Part shown: one piece after another, positions 14,101-15,589 of the stretch
Layout of the letters: every line of letters starts with the position of its first letter
How positions within the stretch are numbered: position 1 is the first letter of the stretch
Assembly: GCA_021201175.1 (NCBI GenBank)
Contig: JAJQFK010000043.1
Coordinates: forward strand, 1-15,589
DNA length: 15,589 bases
Direction: 5' to 3'
Origin: Candidatus Gastranaerophilales bacterium
GTDB taxonomy: Bacteria > Cyanobacteriota > Vampirovibrionia > Gastranaerophilales > Gastranaerophilaceae
Notes under the pieces: generated by a model
The model's database searches: none
The model's input: only the letters and a program-made list of their open reading frames with translations
What the model was told of the DNA's origin: nothing
Position numbers and translations under genes: made by a program

Positions 14101-14913
14101 CTACATATAAAAAGCTGCCGCAAAGATACAATCAACAATAACTATAGCAACAAAAGACAAAACAACTGCCTTTGTAGTAGCAATACCGACCCCTTTTGCA
14201 CCGCCCTGCGCATCATACCCGCAGCTTGAACTTATCAAACTTATGCAGCCTCCAAAACACGCTGATTTAAATAACATTATATTTATATCTCTTATATACA
14301 GTCCCTGCCAGACAGAAGTTATATAACACAACCATGTAACATCTTTTGCCGCTGCCATTGCAGTAAATCCGCCGGCAATTATTCCTAATGTCGTAGAAAG
14401 TATTACAATAAACGGCATCATTACAAATCCCGCCATAACTCTTGGCAAAAACAGATATTTAAACGGGGATACCTTTAGTACTTTCATTGCGTCTATTTGT
14501 TCCGTAACACGCATTGTTGCCAGTTCACTGGCTTGTGATGAGCCTATCATTGAAATAATGGCAAAACCCGTCATTATAACGCCTATTTCCCTCACCATTG
14601 TAAGAGCCATCAACAGTCCTATGTAATCCTTGCCGCCCTGTTTTACCATTTCCGGCGCTATTTGCATTGCTAATATTATTGCAGTCATTGCCACTATTGA
14701 TAATGTTATGGGGAGTGAATCCACAGCGAATCTTGAAGCCTGTTCAAAAAATTGTTTTCTGCTCAATTGAAAAGTAAACAGGTATTGCATTACCTGAAAA
14801 AACCTATAGGAAAATTTTCCGAATATTTCAACAAATTCTCTTATATGTTTTACAAGAATAACGGCTGCATTATATGTTATTGTTTGCTTTAAATACAATT
14901 CTACTTTCTGCAT
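14101..14913 (-). CDS. MlaE-like ABC transporter permease (MCE lipid transport)
   Basis: This 270-residue membrane protein is the permease of the MCE complex (MlaE family, PF02405). After an amphipathic N-terminal region it shows about five to six hydrophobic segments, including SLPITLSIVAMTAIILAMQI, and the family signature ASELATMRVTEQIDAMKVL (128-146), where the family has ELGTMKVTEQIDAL. Near the end SSCGYDAQGGAKGVGIATTK matches the conserved YGYNARGGAEGVGRATT-like block. The length matches E. coli MlaE (260). It stands between an Opp-type ATPase gene, 28 bases upstream, and the MlaF-like gene. No good Shine-Dalgarno site is visible before its ATG. Confidence 0.94.
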   Translation of the reverse strand: MQKVELYLKQTITYNAAVILVKHIREFVEIFGKFSYRFFQVMQYLFTFQLSRKQFFEQASRFAVDSLPITLSIVAMTAIILAMQIAPEMVKQGGKDYIGLLMALTMVREIGVIMTGFAIISMIGSSQASELATMRVTEQIDAMKVLKVSPFKYLFLPRVMAGFVMMPFIVILSTTLGIIAGGFTAMAAAKDVTWLCYITSVWQGLYIRDINIMLFKSACFGGCISLISSSCGYDAQGGAKGVGIATTKAVVLSFVAIVIVDCIFAAAFYM

Positions 14914-14941
14914 AAATGTATTTTACAATAAATCAAAATTT

Positions 14942-15589
14942 TTAACCAGAATCTTTTTGAAATAAAAAACATCTAACTTTATGATTAGGATTAATTTCAA
15001 TAAGTTCAGGACTTTCAATTAAACATTTTTCAGCGGCATAAGGGCATCTTGTATGGAATTTGCAGCCTTTCGGAGGATTTTGAGGCGATGGAGGTTCTCC
15101 TTTTAGCTGTGTTTGTTTTTTTTCATTTTTGTCTTTAATTATCGGGGCTGAATCTAAGAGTATTTGCGTATACGGGTGTTTATGATTTTTGAATAGTTCT
15201 TCTTTCTCCGATATCTCAACTATTTCCCCCAAATACATAACCGCAATCCTGTCTGATATATATTTTATAACGCTCAAATCATGTGAAATAAAAAGCATTG
15301 TTAGATTTAAATGTTGTTTTAAGTCCAAAAGAAGATTTACTATTTGTGCTTGTATGCTGACATCTAACGCGCTTACCGGTTCATCTGCCGCAATAAAAGA
15401 GGGATACAACATAATGGCTCTGGCTATTGCAATTCTCTGCCTTTGTCCGCCTGAAAATTCATGCGGATATCTTGAAAGAATTTCTTCTTTCATTCCTGTT
15501 AAATTTATTATTTTTTTTATTCGTTCATTAATTTCTTTTTTGTTTTTAATCCCGTGAATAATGAACGGCTCTTTTAAAATATCATAGAT
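14942..15589 (-). CDS. oppF: Oligopeptide/dipeptide ABC transporter ATPase, 5' end cut by the window
   Basis: The open frame runs from the stop at 14942 to the very edge of the window at 15589, so the internal Met at 15493 is not the start. The visible 215 residues are the C-terminal two-thirds: IYDILKEPFIIH, then the ABC signature YPHEFSGGQRQRIAIARA, Walker B FIAADEPVSALD with the D-loop SIQAQ, the H-loop LFISHDLSVIKYISDR, and the oligo_HPY tail HPYTQILLDSAP, GEPPSPQNPPKGCKFHTRCP with Cys residues probably binding an iron-sulfur or metal site as reported for the family. The GExPSPxxPPxGC form and EFSGGQRQR favour OppF/DppF over OppD/DppD. It couples ATP to import of peptides (or, in some relatives, nickel or sugars). 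It is 28 bases upstream of the permease gene, in the same direction. Confidence 0.93.
   Translation of the reverse strand: MYDILKEPFIIHGIKNKKEINERIKKIINLTGMKEEILSRYPHEFSGGQRQRIAIARAIMLYPSFIAADEPVSALDVSIQAQIVNLLLDLKQHLNLTMLFISHDLSVIKYISDRIAVMYLGEIVEISEKEELFKNHKHPYTQILLDSAPIIKDKNEKKQTQLKGEPPSPQNPPKGCKFHTRCPYAAEKCLIESPELIEINPNHKVRCFLFQKDSG

Noticed and set aside
14913..14948. Promoter for the permease gene (TGGTTA-17-TAAAAT on the minus strand)
   Set aside because: The -35 is poor and it would give a leaderless message; read-through from the ATPase gene 28 bases upstream is simpler.
15189..15557. Plus-strand open frame of 122 codons opposite the Opp-type ATPase
   Set aside because: It is antisense to a gene with complete ABC motifs, has biased residues and no ribosome site.
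1..15589. tRNA, rRNA, insertion-sequence transposase or integrase genes
   Set aside because: I scanned for these and saw no cloverleaf, rRNA signature or transposase/recombinase motif in the window.

Overview
The window looks like a chromosomal piece of a low-GC, diderm (outer-membrane) bacterium. Evidence: the background is strongly AT-rich (about 25% GC in the two 60-base lines I counted next to the prs insert), and it encodes lipid A 4'-kinase (LpxK), a heptosyltransferase-type GT9 enzyme, an Mla/TGD-like MCE lipid transporter and a surface protein with a C-terminal autotransporter-type barrel. The long cyanobacterial-style MCE protein and the odd N-terminal leader on PRPP synthetase make me favour a non-photosynthetic Cyanobacteriota lineage (Melainabacteria/Gastranaerophilales, gut type). 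This placement is inference, not proven by the sequence; other AT-rich diderms remain possible.

Layout. Positions 1-405: a small Ala-rich protein gene behind a run of eight G, closed by a strong terminator. Positions 443-4854, all on +: prs (PRPP synthetase with a ~157-residue N-terminal extension that contains a GC-rich, hairpin-dense insert), then a tight glk(ROK)-holA-holB cluster with 2- and 3-base gaps. Positions 4855-8665: an upstream region with a run of ten G, then a 1227-aa Pmp-like autotransporter with about 20 GGA[I/V/L/F] repeats and a 480-bp internal tandem duplication, closed by a hairpin shared with the convergent gene. Positions 8684-9211 (-): a small secreted protein of unknown function. 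Positions 9212-9465: an intergenic segment with an orphan minus-strand terminator, a possible frame-broken mini-gene, and a very good promoter for the next + gene. Positions 9466-9861 (+): a SprA-related/CJM1_0395-type HExxH protein. Positions 9868-15589, all on -: in order of transcription an Opp/Dpp-type ATPase (cut by the window edge), MlaE-like permease, MlaF-like ATPase, MlaD-like MCE protein, lpxK, and a GT9 glycosyltransferase, with short gaps or a 1-base overlap.

How they work together. The minus-strand cluster is an outer-membrane-building unit: MCE phospholipid transport, lipid A phosphorylation and a core-sugar transferase are together. The + cluster joins precursor metabolism (PRPP, sugar phosphorylation) to the clamp-loader subunits delta and delta'. 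The autotransporter stands alone, and its upstream G-run suggests on/off or graded expression. The most unusual items are the in-frame palindromic insert in prs, the two long G-runs in an AT-rich background placed just upstream of genes, the segmental duplication in the surface protein, and the orphan terminator with a possible frameshifted mini-gene at 9282-9408.
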